This document shows positions 22,155 to 33,150 of a stretch of DNA of 52,192 nucleotides, piece by piece. A program made the translations under genes and the position numbers. The notes under the pieces were generated by a model that did not search any database, had not been told where the DNA came from, and saw only the letters and a program-made list of their open reading frames with translations. This DNA comes from Liolophura sinensis. Its lineage: Eukaryota > Mollusca > Polyplacophora > Chitonida > Chitonidae. The DNA lies in contig NW_027018249.1 in the NCBI RefSeq assembly GCF_032854445.1, positions 1 through 52,192 of the forward strand, read 5' to 3'. The first letter of the stretch is position 1. The number at the start of each line of letters is the position of its first letter.

Positions 22155-23200
22155 TGTGTATTGTTCTTTGAGTTGATAAATGTGTTTATTTTGTGTGTAT
22201 TCTCAGCATGAGATGTTTGACATGATTTGTTAGCACATGCATATATGTATATGATATTGAACAGATTACTTTTAAGGTATTTTAATTTAGCCGAATGCAG
22301 TTTTAACAAAAGCAAGCCTTAAGGAGCATATACTTACTACACATATTACACCATGTTTAAACAGGATTTATAAGCGATAATTTTAAACACATTAGTTTAA
22401 ACATTTACCTAGAATTTGAGATATGCGTCATAATGTATTTGGATGCAAGCTGTGATGTGCTGATATGTTCACACATTCATATTACAGATGTAGTTTTATA
22501 TTATAAGATACGTTCTATTTTCTACAACTAACGCCTTTTTTATCTTTTGATATAAAATATAACTTTTCTGTTGAAGTTTTGTATGTTTTTTAATTATGGT
22601 GTTTTGATATTTTGAAATAACATTTAGCTTTCAAATATAATGACATTTTATTCACTGGAATATTTCAGAAAAAGGATCTATTTGAATTGTGCGTTTTGAG
22701 GAGGTGCTAGTTAGATAATTAGAAAAAAGATGATATAAAAACAAATTTACAATTCGCCAAATATGAACATCTTTGTAAATTGGCCGAGTAGCTGAAGGCA
22801 TGAAGGGAAAGCAAAATCATCAATTCATTCTCTCTGCACACACTTTCATCAACACTTTAAGTCGTCAATCCATTATTTTTTCACATCGAAAAGAGGAATA
22901 AAACAAAAAACCAAGGAATCGTGGTCTTTAATCACACCCAGTCCCGCTGGTCTTATTTGCGCTGTGCAGTTTTGTAACTGGAATTTCACATTAGCTGATT
23001 TAAAGTAATTTACAGCACAACCACTATGCCAGAAAATGTTCCAGTATTAAAACATACATATTTATTATAACACATATAATCAGGAAAAAAAGGCTTGTGG
23101 CACTTGAATTTTTCTGCGTACTCCAGTGAGTAGGCTTATGCCTGTTCTCATCAAGATTTAATCGTGTGATATTTTAACATTTTTGAAGAACACAAGAAAT

Positions 23201-23215
23201 AATAAAGCTTTTATT
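23201..23215. promoter_or_regulatory. Opposed poly(A) signals
   Basis: AATAAA on + at 23201-23206 and AATAAA on - at 23210-23215 (read on + as TTTATT) sit back to back. The minus one fits the exon ending at 23254. The plus one could end a long 3' UTR of the Ig receptor gene, but nearer hexamers exist. Confidence 0.4.
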
Positions 23216-23253
23216 TTCATTACAATCATGTGTCCTTTTTTAATTTCCATAAA

Positions 23254-23363
23254 CTATTTTAGTATATATAGTTTCCACTTCTTGGTGTTTCCTCGACGTC
23301 TTTGAATCGGGTGGCTTGTCAGGTACTTGTCACCCCAGCGTTCTCCATCCATAAACATAAAAC
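23254..23363 (-). CDS. Terminal exon of an unrecognised minus-strand gene
   Basis: Read on the minus strand: an acceptor ending TTGGTGCAG next to 23363, then an open frame containing MDGERWGDKYLTSHP and RRRGNTKKWKLYILK, ending at TAG (23254-23256). AATAAA on the same strand lies at 23210-23215, about 40 bp past the stop, which is a normal position for cleavage. Composition is more GC-rich than the flanks. I do not recognise the protein and found no confident upstream exons between 23.4 and 27 kb; they may lie under the repeats or outside the window. Confidence 0.5.
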
Positions 23364-24837
23364 CTGCACCAATAGTAAAATTGATTATTGAGAAAGATAA
23401 ATGTATGCCGTGAACTCCTCACAGAAATATGCACACGCCTAGCTGGGACTCTGCAGTATTAAGGTACGTAACCGAAATAATGGCTTTTGTTCAGTACCTT
23501 GCACTACTGCGAAAACGCCTCTGAATTAAAAAGGATACAAAGGTATGGCACACAGAACAAGCTGTAGCACCAGTTTCGTTTTGTCTAAGGGAAGATAACT
23601 CAGAGATCCACAAATAATATTGAGTTATGGCCCATGGGGCTAAGCGATATGCTCGAAGTTTTCACGGATGTACTAATGCCAGCGGTTAATAACAATCAAC
23701 CCCATTTCACATGGCATGTACTTGTCTGTTTAAAAGGTGACGTGAACACATCAAATGCTTAATCGGGTAACTATTCATCACACTCATTTTATGAATGAAC
23801 AAAATATTACAATAACTACAGGTACTTTGCTGGACACAAAGCTTGCCAAGACAGCATACTGTGTCGGACTTCAAGTATTCCTGCATAAATTAGGATTGTG
23901 TTGGTGGACATCATAGAGACCCCGTCCCTTTGCATTGCTTATTGTAATTGTACGTTAAATGTGACGATACAATGCATTTTGAGTAATACTAGACTTGTGA
24001 CGTCTAATAATTTGCAACTCTCATCACTAATTTTTTAAAATATTTCTACTTGTTTCTAGTTTCTAGTGGATATGTACGCTGCTACTGTTTAGGCATATAC
24101 ACGAAAAGTTGGAACAAAACTCTGACTTAAGTAAACTGACAAGACGCCGTATTTTACCTTTTGGGTCTGACAATTTGTCAACTTAGACACTGTCGTTCCT
24201 TATCTGGTTTTTGCTTTATGTGTTGTAAGTCTATCTTTTATATTCCCTCTATTAGACTCAGCTTTCATGCCAAGAGTGCACAACCGTCTTTTCCCTTGAG
24301 GATGAATTTAAGCTACAATTCAAACAATCCCAGTTCAATCCGTCTACAATATTACGGAAATTAACATCTCCATATTTTCTCTGTGAGTCCTGCTGTTAAT
24401 ACTTGAAAGGTAATTAGTCCCTCTGCCATTTAATGGCGTCATCAGCGATACAGAGATCAAAACACCGTTTTCCGTTACAATTTCAGCGTCGGGTGGAGAG
24501 TAATTATGTCACAAATACCTTATCAATGAAAACTTGTGTGTGCTGTTCTTTTACCTCTCCACGTGCTGACAAAAAAATTCAGTCTAACATTTGCTGTAAG
24601 AAAGATGACTTTCATATCCCGGCCTCAGCTCATCCAGAATATCGGTTGCCCGCGCATTAACAACATTTGTTGTTCGCTTTTTAATATTTCATCGGCAAAA
24701 ATGGCTACTCGCCTCGCTCGAAACGTAGTCACATGACATAGTCATGCACGATAAATCACTGACGTATATATACGACAGTGTGCACAGATTAAAGAAGTTA
24801 AATCTGTGGATCCATTTTTCTAAGGTCAGGATGAATC

Positions 24838-25105
24838 TTTGTTGCGGAGACAAGAAATTTTGTCCGTGTACACTGGGCTTGACGCAAGGAAGTGGTTCTC
24901 AATCGTGCTGGTGAACTATGATCTTTTCAGTCACAAACATCTGAGCCCTACTGATAATAATACAGTGGTCCCAGCTCTTGTTCACCACAGGCTAAACTTC
25001 CTACAGAACTTACTTCTCTACATGCTGAAGTCCCTCTGCGGATTCGGTGATCCATTTGTCCAACGACTGACTGCTGGTTTACATGTAGTGACCTATGTTG
25101 TATGA
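24838..25105 (+). CDS. Unrecognised coding-like ORF
   Basis: Open frame of about 89 codons, from a possible acceptor (TTTCTAAGGTCAG) to TGA, including DARKWFSIVLVNYDLFSHKH and LNFLQNLLLYMLKSLCGFGD. Composition is GC-richer than the flanks. The opposite strand also has a coding-like stretch with a good donor (GAA|GTAAGT), so the sense is uncertain. It could be a remnant of a mobile element. Confidence 0.25.
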
Positions 25106-25211
25106 GTAACTGAAATTACCGCAGAAGTTTATAACACAGGGGAGATCACAGTGTAGTACATTACAAGCGAGCGCTGTAGATAAGCCACTTTTGAGCAATT
25201 AATTAGAAAGC

Positions 25212-25313
25212 ATGCCGTGGTTTAGACAATGGGCGAATAACGATCGCTTTGATGAGGAACTAATGGCGTTTCTGAACATTTGCCGGAACGATTTTATCTT
25301 TCCGTCCCATTAA
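25212..25313 (+). CDS. Short unrecognised ORF (33 aa)
   Basis: ATG to TAA, reading MPWFRQWANNDRFDEELMAF and then NICRNDFIFPSH. It has plausible codon use and follows the ORF at 24838, but in a different frame, which suggests pieces of one decayed coding region. No family recognised. Confidence 0.2.
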   Translation: MPWFRQWANNDRFDEELMAFLNICRNDFIFPSH

Positions 25314-25635
25314 CACTAAATAGTCAACTGGTGTTTTGCAAGTTGAAGCAACTGTTAAGGCAAAGCAGTTTGACGACTTTTTTCATGTTCTCAACTTTGA
25401 AGCACAAGAGACGTGTACGACAAGTTTCATACAGGAGCAGTTTCCATCTACTGTGTTGCATTGTTTTAATGTCATTGTATGTTAAATGTGCTAGACAACA
25501 CAGCATTTTGAGTAATTCTAGTCCAGTGATATTTTCTCCCAATTCTGCTTGAGCCGTGGCGCTAGCGCGTGTGTAATTTGCTACGGTTTAGGCATTTAAC
25601 TAAATATATTGTAACGCAGAGCATAATTTAGCATT

Positions 25636-25688
25636 GTTTCAGGCAACAGTCACCCGTTTTACGGGTTCCTTGACTGTTGTTGTGAAAC
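25636..25688. other. Nested hairpin
   Basis: GTTTCA..TGAAAC outside, CAACAGTCA (25644) with TGACTGTTG (25671), and CCCGT-TTT-ACGGG inside. All three pairings are perfect and concentric apart from short bulges. Confidence 0.6.
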
Positions 25689-25949
25689 CCGTAGATGTTC
25701 TGTTCCACAGCTACTGCTCTAAATCCCTATAAAGAATTAACCGGCAGAAACTTGAACTTCGTGACCTCATTCCTAAAACGCCTCGTCTGGAATAGCAATA
25801 AGGAAAATTGAGACAGCGAAGACTCAACCGTGACCAATCAGAGAGGAGCTACAACACCAACATGTACACCTCAGTCGTCTACAGAGTCAACAAAAGCGGC
25901 TGACACGACTGCAATGTTTCAAATTCAGATCCAAGGGAAGGGAGATAAA

Positions 25950-26270
25950 GAATGAAATAAAAGACGTAAAACTGAGGTGACCGTGCTACAGATAGATTTA
26001 CCCAAAAAAGAAGAAAGCATTGGTTTCACAAGTGAAAAAATCCGCACTCTTGAGAAAACTATCCCTGAAACAGAAGTTAAGTTGAGAACACATGTCACTG
26101 ACGTGGAAAAGAAAGTCATGCGCCTGCAAGTCCCCGACAAAAAAACCCAACCTTTTGCTCTATGGAACTGATCAAAAAATGAAAACACAGAATCGGTTGT
26201 CCGTGACTTCCTAGCATCTGAAATGGGCTAAGACAAAGAATGGACACAAAACTTTCTAACTGATATATTG
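25950..26270 (+). pseudogene. Decayed LINE ORF1-like fragment
   Basis: A heptad-like charged stretch (IRTLEKTIPETEVKLRTH, VTDVEKKVMRLQ) is followed after a stop by ENTESVVRDFLASEMG. This order of coiled coil, then a conserved E-x-x-x-x-V-R-D-F-L element, resembles the ORF1 protein of L1-type retrotransposons. In-frame stops at about 26169 and 26229 and no reverse transcriptase mark it as dead. The family assignment is by general resemblance only. Confidence 0.35.
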
Positions 26271-26299
26271 TATACCTAAATGTAATAATCCCCATTCAC

Positions 26300-27098
26300 A
26301 AGGCATGGACTCTCCTCCAAAAATAATGATGACATTAGTACATGCCAAGGATAAGAAAATAATACACTATCTACATTTATTTTGGTAGATCTCTATGTAG
26401 CATATTTATAACCTTAATGCATTGCCCATTTTTTAATGGTACCTCATGTGGTAAATATCGGTTAACAATTGTACACATAGTGTTAGAAGCCATATGTATG
26501 GTGGGTATATATTTCATCCTCACTTCCTCTGCAGAACACCTGATGAATGCAGAACATCTAATGAATCGTAACCAAATCCGTTACCTAAATATCTATTGAC
26601 AAGTATGCACATCGCGTCATCACCCATAGGCATGGTGGGCGGATATTTCATCCCCACTTCCTCCACAGAACACGTGACGTGATTCTAACCAAATCCCTCA
26701 CCTTCTGTATTTTGTAAACCATGTGGGCTATGTATGACTGTTGAGTAACTGTCCTGTGGTATGTTCAGTAAGTATATGTAGCTTGTATTTATAAACATGT
26801 CATGTACGACTGCAGTCGTAATTGGTGAATATCATGTTTGCACGTGTTTGGTAATTTCTGAGTATTATAAACATTCTTACAGTAGCAGACTCACCAAATA
26901 CATAACAGGCCTAATATATTTTACGATTTTACTCTTTGTATGATAGCTACGTGTATGGTGTGCTGGACATACACATGTAGTTTGTTTACCACTGCACATA
27001 AACAACATGTAGTATGTATTCTGATGACATTGTAGATCTGATGTTGTAAGCATTCACTGGTGGTTTCGATCTTGTTTGCATATTGTATAATACAAGAC
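26300..27098. other. No gene recognised
   Basis: Two diverged direct copies (about 26495-26585 and 26628-26715) share GGTGGG, ATATTTCATCC, CACTTCCTC, CAGAACAC and AACCAAATCC. Otherwise AT-rich with nothing else supported. Confidence 0.4.
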
Positions 27099-28386
27099 AT
27101 GAATCTTGGTACGGTGCCTGTATCTATCATGTCTCTACTGGTACGGTTCCCGTATCTATCATGTCTATACTGGTACGGTGCCTGTGTCTGTCATGTCTAT
27201 ACTGGTACGGTACCTGTGTCTGTCATGTCTATACTGGTACGGTGCCTGTATTTATCATGTCTATACTGGTACGGTGCCTGTATCTATCATGTCTATACTG
27301 GTAAGGTGCCTGTATCTATTATTTCTATAGCGGTACGGTTCACGTATCTATCATGTCTATTCTGGCACGGTGTCTGTATCTATCATGTCTATCCTGGTAC
27401 TGTGCCTGTATCTATCATGTCTATACTGGTACGGTGCCTGTGTCTGTCATGTCTATACTGGTACGGTACCTGTGTCTGTCATGTCTATACTGGTACAGTG
27501 CCTGTATTTATCATGTCTATACTGGTACTGTGTCTGTGTCTATCGTGTTTATACTGGTACGGTGCCTGTATCTATCATGTCTATGCTGGTGCGGTGCCTG
27601 TATCTATCATGTCTATGCTGGTATGGTGCCTGTGTCTATCATGTCTATGCTGGTACGGTGCCTGTATCTATTATGTCTATACTGGTACAGTGTCTCTATC
27701 TATCATATCTATACTGGTACGGTGCCTGTATCTATCATGTCTATACTGGTACGGTGCCAGTATCTATCATGTCTATACTGGTACGGTACCTGTGTCCGTC
27801 ATGTTTATACTGGTACTGTGCCTGTATCTATCATGTCTATACTGGTACGGTGCCTGTATATATCATGTCTATGCTGGTACGGTGCCTGTATCTATCATGT
27901 CTATACTGGTACGGTGCCAGTATCTATCATGTCTATACTGGTACGGTACCTGTGTCCGTCATGTTTATACTGGTACTGTGCCTGTATCTATCATGTCTAT
28001 ACTGGTACGGTGCCTGTATATATCATGTCTATGCTGGTACGGTGCCTGTATCTATCATGTCTATACTGGTACAGTGCCTGTATCTATCATGTCTATACTG
28101 GTATGGTGCCTGTATCTATTATGTCTATACTGGTACTGTGCCTGTATCTATCATGTCTATACTGGTACTGTGCCTGTATCTATAATGTGTATACTGGTAC
28201 GGTGCCTGTATCTATCATGTCTATACTGGTATGGTGGCTGTATCTATTATGTCTATACTGGTACGGTGCCTGTATCTATCATGTCTATACTAGTACTGTG
28301 CCTGTATCTATCATGTCTATACTGGTACGGTGCCTGTATCTATCATGTCTATACTGGCACGGTGCCTGTATCTATCATGTCTATGC
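27099..28386 (+). repeat. 32-bp minisatellite, about 40 units
   Basis: The unit is ATGTCTATACTGGTACGGTG plus CCTGTATCTATC. ATGTCT anchors at 27129 and 28377 are exactly 39 periods apart, so copies differ by substitution with no net indel; the first unit (27099) is 2 bp short. Because 32 is not a multiple of 3, the three forward frames encode the same cyclic Cys/Tyr-rich peptide, giving ORFs of 444, 351 and 271 codons. Internal blocks are duplicated at 5-unit (27753 and 27913) and 8-unit (27176 and 27432) offsets. I regard the ORFs as by-products. Confidence 0.95.
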
Positions 28387-28607
28387 ACTGTTAGTAAACA
28401 TTTTATAATGCTGAGTAAATGCCTAATGCAACATGGTGTGTATAAGCTGTAAAGACTTTTGATTTATGTCGTTGCATTTTACTTATGTGGATTACGCCAT
28501 TATCACACAGCCGGTATGTCCATCACGAATTCTACTTTGTGACCATTATTGATTCAACTCTCAGCCTGGTTTCTTGGAAAGAAGCCCTCTTCTCTTTCTC
28601 CCTTGTT

Positions 28608-29002
28608 AGGGATCCCGTTCTCCCGAACGGGATCCCTATTGTAATCGTTCTGTTTTTTCTTATTATTATTATTATTATTATTATTATTAGGGATCCCGTT
28701 CTTCCGGAACGGGATCCCTATTGTATTCGTTCTGTTTTTTAGGGATCCCGTTCTCCCGAACGGGATCCCTATTGTAATCGTTCTGTTTTTTCTTATTATT
28801 AGGGATCCCGTTCTTCCGGAACGGGATCCCTATTGTATTCGTTCTGTTTTTAGGGATCCCGTTCTTCCGGAACGGGATCCCTATTGTATTCGTTCTGTTT
28901 TTTCTTATTAGGGATCCCGTTCTCCCGAACGGGATACCTATTGTTATTGTTCTGTTTTTTCTTATTATTATTAGGGATCCCGTTCTCCCGAACGGGATCC
29001 CT
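28608..29002. repeat. Cluster of seven 30/31-bp palindromes at the array edge
   Basis: Copies start at 28608, 28689, 28741, 28801, 28852, 28910 and 28973. Each has arms AGGGATCCCGTTC and GAACGGGATCCCT around a 4-5 base centre (TCCC or TTCCG), followed by ATTGTAATCGTTCTG, T6 and CTTATTA. The next copy usually abuts TTATTA or the T-run. Confidence 0.95.
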
Positions 29003-29169
29003 ATTGTAATCGTTCTGTTTTTTCTTATTATTATTATTATTATTTTTTTTTTTTCACCGATTTTGTTCGCATGGAAACTTTTTTACCGTTCAACATACAG
29101 GTCTGAAATTTTGCACACATATTCTGGCGGTGAATATCTCGGGACAAATTCTCCACTTTTTTGCTATGT

Positions 29170-29358
29170 CACGTGGTTCGGCCGCCATATTGGATTTTGT
29201 GTAAAACTTTTAAAAACCTTCTTCTCAAGAACCACTGAACCGATCGGTTTCAAATATGACATGCAGCTAGTAAGTTACGAGTTCTTTAAAGTTTGCGAAA
29301 ATAGTTCACTTCCGGTCAAAATTCTGGAGGCTCGCTATTGGTCGAATTTGTGACGTCA
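29170..29358. promoter_or_regulatory. Promoter-like motif cluster (unit 1; repeated in the other units)
   Basis: In order: CACGTG E-box (29170), GCCGCCATATTGG, a YY1-like site (29181), CACTTCCGGTC, an ETS site on the reverse strand (29307), ATTGG, an inverted CCAAT box (29337), and TGACGTCA, a full CRE (29351) inside the 14-bp palindrome TTGTGACGTCACAA. These motifs are typical of animal core and proximal promoters. TGACGTCA is intact in all 17 units. No TATA box or transcript is shown. Confidence 0.4.
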
Positions 29359-29689
29359 CAAAAAGTTCTTAAATTTCATTCGTTCTGAACGTATTCTGAT
29401 GTATCTTGAGCTGCTGATTCTGAATCTGCTTGTATTTTTTTCCTATCTGCAAAACTTTTTGAGATATTGGCAAAAAACTTAAAAAACTTACGTAATTTCA
29501 ATGACCTGTAACTCGAGAACTATAACAGCTAGAGGTGAGCAACCTGCACGAAATTGTAGCCCAAGACATGCTCTTTCGAGCAATCGTCAATGGATTTGAG
29601 CTCCGATCAATAGTTTTTTCGCTACAAGCGTTTAAATGACAACACCGTTTTTTGTTTAGAAAAAGGTGGGAATCCCATTGCTTTAACAT

Positions 29690-29808
29690 GGAGTTAGATG
29701 GGGACTGGACTGCGTTTGTAGTATTTGACCTGATGCTTTCGGCTACACTGTCCGTGATCTCCCGAATACGTTATAGGATGACATTGATTCCAGTTCCCAT
29801 CTAACTCC
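29690..29808. repeat. Internal inverted repeat of the unit (unit 1 example)
   Basis: GGAGTTAGATGGGGACTGG (29690-29708) and its complement with one mismatch (29790-29808) flank an 81-bp spacer. It is present in most other units; unit 6 has lost the right arm, and units 8 and 13 have a damaged left arm. Confidence 0.85.
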
Positions 29809-30316
29809 AGTACACTTTTAGATGGCGAAGAGATCTAACTACAACAGCAAACGACGTGGACCTGTAAAAGTTAGCTTTGTTTTGCGCAGACCTTGTCCTC
29901 TTTACTATACGTTAAACAGGCCAGTGTGATTGACATATAAGGACATATGCCCTGGTCCAAGTGCTGACTTTCTAACGATGGCCGAGCTATCAGTGGAGCA
30001 GTGAGTGTGCATGGCAGGTCGTGAATTGAGATGTGAATGTACAAACTTGCTGTTACACTGGTCGTGTTTTTGCCTTATTTCTTACAATTAGCGGGCTAAG
30101 TCTGCCAAAGAACGACCGTTTTTCACTGGGCATAGCGTAGCATCATCAAGGTCGCCGATCTATTCCAGGGAATGGAAATGACCGGCCGACTGCCTCAGTG
30201 ACAAACGGTGTAAGGTCGCATGGAAACTTTGAAAGCCATGTATGTGGAACATGTGTCCTTCGAACACAGAACATGAAGGGGAAAACGTCATCGATCAGAA
30301 CCGGGATCCCGGCCTA

Positions 30317-30337
30317 GGATCTGCTATTCGCAGATCC
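30317..30337 (+). other. Unit-terminal hairpin (unit 1; one per unit)
   Basis: Stem GGATCTGC with GCAGATCC around a 5-base loop TATTC, followed by ATT, then CTAG, then TT. Across the 17 complete units the only changes are in the loop (TTTTC, TATTT, TGTTC). The layout matches a Helitron 3' end. Confidence 0.75.
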
Positions 30338-30346
30338 ATTCTAGTT

Positions 30347-31837
30347 AGGGATCCCGTTCTCCGAACGGGATACCTATTGTTATTGTTCTGTTTTTTAGGG
30401 ATCCCGTTCTCCCGAACGGGATCCCTTTTGTTATTGTTCTGTTTTTTCTTATTATTATTATTATTAGGGATCCCGTTCTCCGAACGGGATACCTATTGTT
30501 ATTGTTCTGTTTTTTCTTATTATTATTATTATTATTTTTTTTTCACCGACTTTGTTAGCAGCAGAACTCAAACACCGTTCAACATAGAGGTCTCAAATTT
30601 TGTACACTCAATCTGGCGGTGATTTTCCAGGGGTATATTTTTTGTTTTTTTCTTAAGTGACGTGGTTCGGCCGCCATATTGGATTTTGTGTAAAATCTTT
30701 AAAAATCTTCTTCTCCAGAACCACTGAACCGATCGTTTTCAAATTTGACATGCAGCTAGTAGGTCACAAGTTCTTTAAAGTTTGCGAAAATGGTTCACTT
30801 CTGGTTAAAATTCTGGAAGCTCGCTATTGGTCGAATTTGTGACGTCACAAAAAGTTCTCAAAGTTCAATTATTTTCAACGTATTCTGATGTATCTTGAGC
30901 TGCTGATTCTGAATCTGCTTGTATTTTTTTGGTATCTTCAAAACTTTTTGAGATATAAGCAAAAAAGTCAAAAACGTTACGTAAGTTCAATGACCTGTAA
31001 CTCGAGATCTGTGGCAGCTAGAAATCTGCAGCCTGCACGAAATTGAAGAACAAGACATGCTCTTTCGAGCATTTGTCAATGGATTTGAGCTCTGATCAAT
31101 ACTTTTTTCGCTAGAAGCGTTTAAATCACAACACCGTTTTTTGTTTAGAAAAAGATGGGAATCCCATTGCTTTAACATGGAGTTAGATGGGGACTGGACT
31201 GGGTTTGTAGTATTTGACCTGATGCTTTCGGCTACACTGTTCGTGATCTCCCGAAACGGTTGTAGGATGACATTGATTCCAGTTCCCATCTAACTCCAGT
31301 ACTCTATTAGATGGCGAAGAGATCTAACTACAACAGCAAACGACGTGGACCTGTAAAAGTTAGCTTTGTTTTGCGCAGACCTCGTGCTCTTTACTATACG
31401 TTAAACAGGCCAGGGTGATTGACAGATATGGACATGTGCCGTGGTCTAAGTGCTGACTTTCTAATGATGGCCGAGCTATCAGTGGAGCTGTGAGTCTGTG
31501 CATGGCAGGTCGTGGTTTGAGATGTGAATGTACAAACTTGCTGTTACACTGATCGTGTTTTTGCCTGATTTCTTACAAATAGCGGACTAAGTCTGCCAAG
31601 GAACGACCGTTATTCACTGGGCATAGCGTAGCATCCTTAAGGTCGCCGATCTATTCGAGGGAATGGAAATGACCGGCCGACTGCCTCAGTGACAAACGGT
31701 GTAAGGTCGCATGGAAACTTTGAAAGCCGTGTATGTGGAACATGTGTCCTTCGAACACAGAACATAAAGGGGAAAACGTCATCGATCCGATCCGGGATCC
31801 CGGCCTAGGATCTGCTATTCGCAGATCCATTCTAGTT
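30347..31837 (+). repeat. Macrosatellite unit 2
   Basis: Three palindromes (30347, 30397, 30466). Head type B (TTAGCAGCAGAACTC). The E-box is altered to GACGTGG. Shares diagnostic variants with unit 11 (GGTATCTTCAAAAC, AATCTGCAGCC). Confidence 0.93.
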
Positions 31838-32016
31838 ATTATTATTATTATTATTTTTTTTTTTTTCGATTTTATTAGCAGCAGAACTCAAATACCGATC
31901 AATATAGAAGTTCAAAATTTTGTACACATAATCTGGCGGATATTTTCTATTGGTATATATTTTTTATTTTTGCTATGTCACGTGGTTCGGCCGCCATATT
32001 GGATTTTGTGTAAAAT

Positions 32017-32047
<31 letters not shown>

Positions 32048-33150
32048 ACCGATCGTTTTCAAATTTGACATGCAACTAGTAGGTCAGGAGTTCTATAAAG
32101 TTTGCCAAAATGGTTGACTTCTGGTCAAAACTCTGGAAGCTCGCCATTGGTCGAATTTGTGACGTCACAAAAAGTTCTCAAAGTTCAAATGTTCTGAACG
32201 TATTCTGATGTATCTTGAGCTGCTGATTCCGAATCTGGTTGTATTTTTTGCATATCTGTGAAACTTTTTGAGATATAAGCCAAAAACTAAAAAAAATGAC
32301 GTAACTTCAATGACCTGGAACTCGAGATCTATGGAAGCTAGAAACGTGCAACCTGCACGAAATTGTACCCCAGGACATGCTCTTTCGAGCATTCGTCAAC
32401 AAATTTGAGCTCCGATCAATAGTTTTTTCGCCAGAAGCGTTTAAATGACAACACCGTTTTTTGTTCAGAAAAAGATGGGAATCCTATTGCTTTAACATGG
32501 AGTTAGATGGGGATTGGTCTGGGTTTGTAGTATTTGACCTGATGCTTTCGGCTACACTGTCCGTGATCTCCCGAAACGGTTGTACGATGACATTGATTCC
32601 AGTTTACATCTAACTCCAGTTATCTATTAGATGGCGTAGAGATCTAACTACAACAGCAAACGACGTGGACCTGTAAAAGTTAGCTTTGTTTTGCGCAGAC
32701 CTCGTCCTCTTTACTATACGTTAAACAGGCCAGTGTGATTGACAGATATGGACATGGTCCAAGTGCTGACTTTCTAACGATGGCCTAGCTGTCAGTGGAG
32801 CAGTGAGTCTGTGCATGGCATGTCGTGGATTGAGATGTGAATGTACAAACTTGCTGTTACACTGGTCGTGTTTTTGCATTATGTCTTACAATTAGCGGTC
32901 TAAGTCTGCCAAGGAAGGACCGTTTTTTACTGGGCATAGCGTAGCATCATTAAGGTCGCCGATCTATTCGAGGAAATGGAAATGACCGGCCGACTGCCTC
33001 AATGACAAACGGTGTAAGATCGCATGGAATCTTTGAAACCCGTGTATGTGGAACATGTCTCCTTCGAACACAGAATATGAAGATGAAAACGTCATCGATC
33101 CGATCCGGGATCCCGGCCTAGGATCTGCTATTCGCAGATCCATTCTAGTT
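31838..33150 (+). repeat. Macrosatellite unit 3
   Basis: No palindrome; starts directly with (ATT)n after CTAGTT. Head type B. CRE intact near 32160. Confidence 0.93.

Larger units (their letters stand above)
20828..23200 (+). other. Downstream region and possible 3' UTR of the Ig gene
   Basis: AT-rich and non-coding except for the minus-strand candidate at 22022. Includes a SINE fragment and several AATAAA hexamers. Confidence 0.4.
23930..25600. repeat. Two diverged copies of a ~150-bp segment
   Basis: 23930-24090 and 25450-25600 share TGCATTG, TTAAATGTG, CATTTTGAGTAAT(A/T)CTAG and CTAC(T/G)GTTTAGGCAT in the same order. They bracket the unrecognised ORFs at 24.8-25.3 kb, so these may be parts of one duplicated or mobile segment. 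Confidence 0.4.
28608..30346 (+). repeat. Macrosatellite unit 1
   Basis: Leftmost unit, joining unique sequence at 28607 (..CCCTTGTT|AGGG). Seven palindromes, head type A (GTTCGCATGGAAAC). Motif cluster 29170-29358, inverted repeat 29690-29708 with 29790-29808, terminal hairpin 30317-30337. Confidence 0.93.

Noticed and set aside
24161-24364. 67-codon Cys-containing ORF
   Set aside because: No signal peptide or regular Cys spacing, and no exon signals.
27099-28386. CRISPR-like array
   Set aside because: Units are contiguous with no unique spacers and the genome is eukaryotic.
27060-28408. Protein genes of 444, 351 and 271 codons over the minisatellite
   Set aside because: All three are the same 32-bp unit read in three frames; no start context, splice signal or non-repeat coding sequence supports them.
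29063-29353. 96-codon plus ORF in unit 1 as a transposon protein
   Set aside because: It overlaps the regulatory-motif cluster, is broken in many units and has no transposase or Rep motif.
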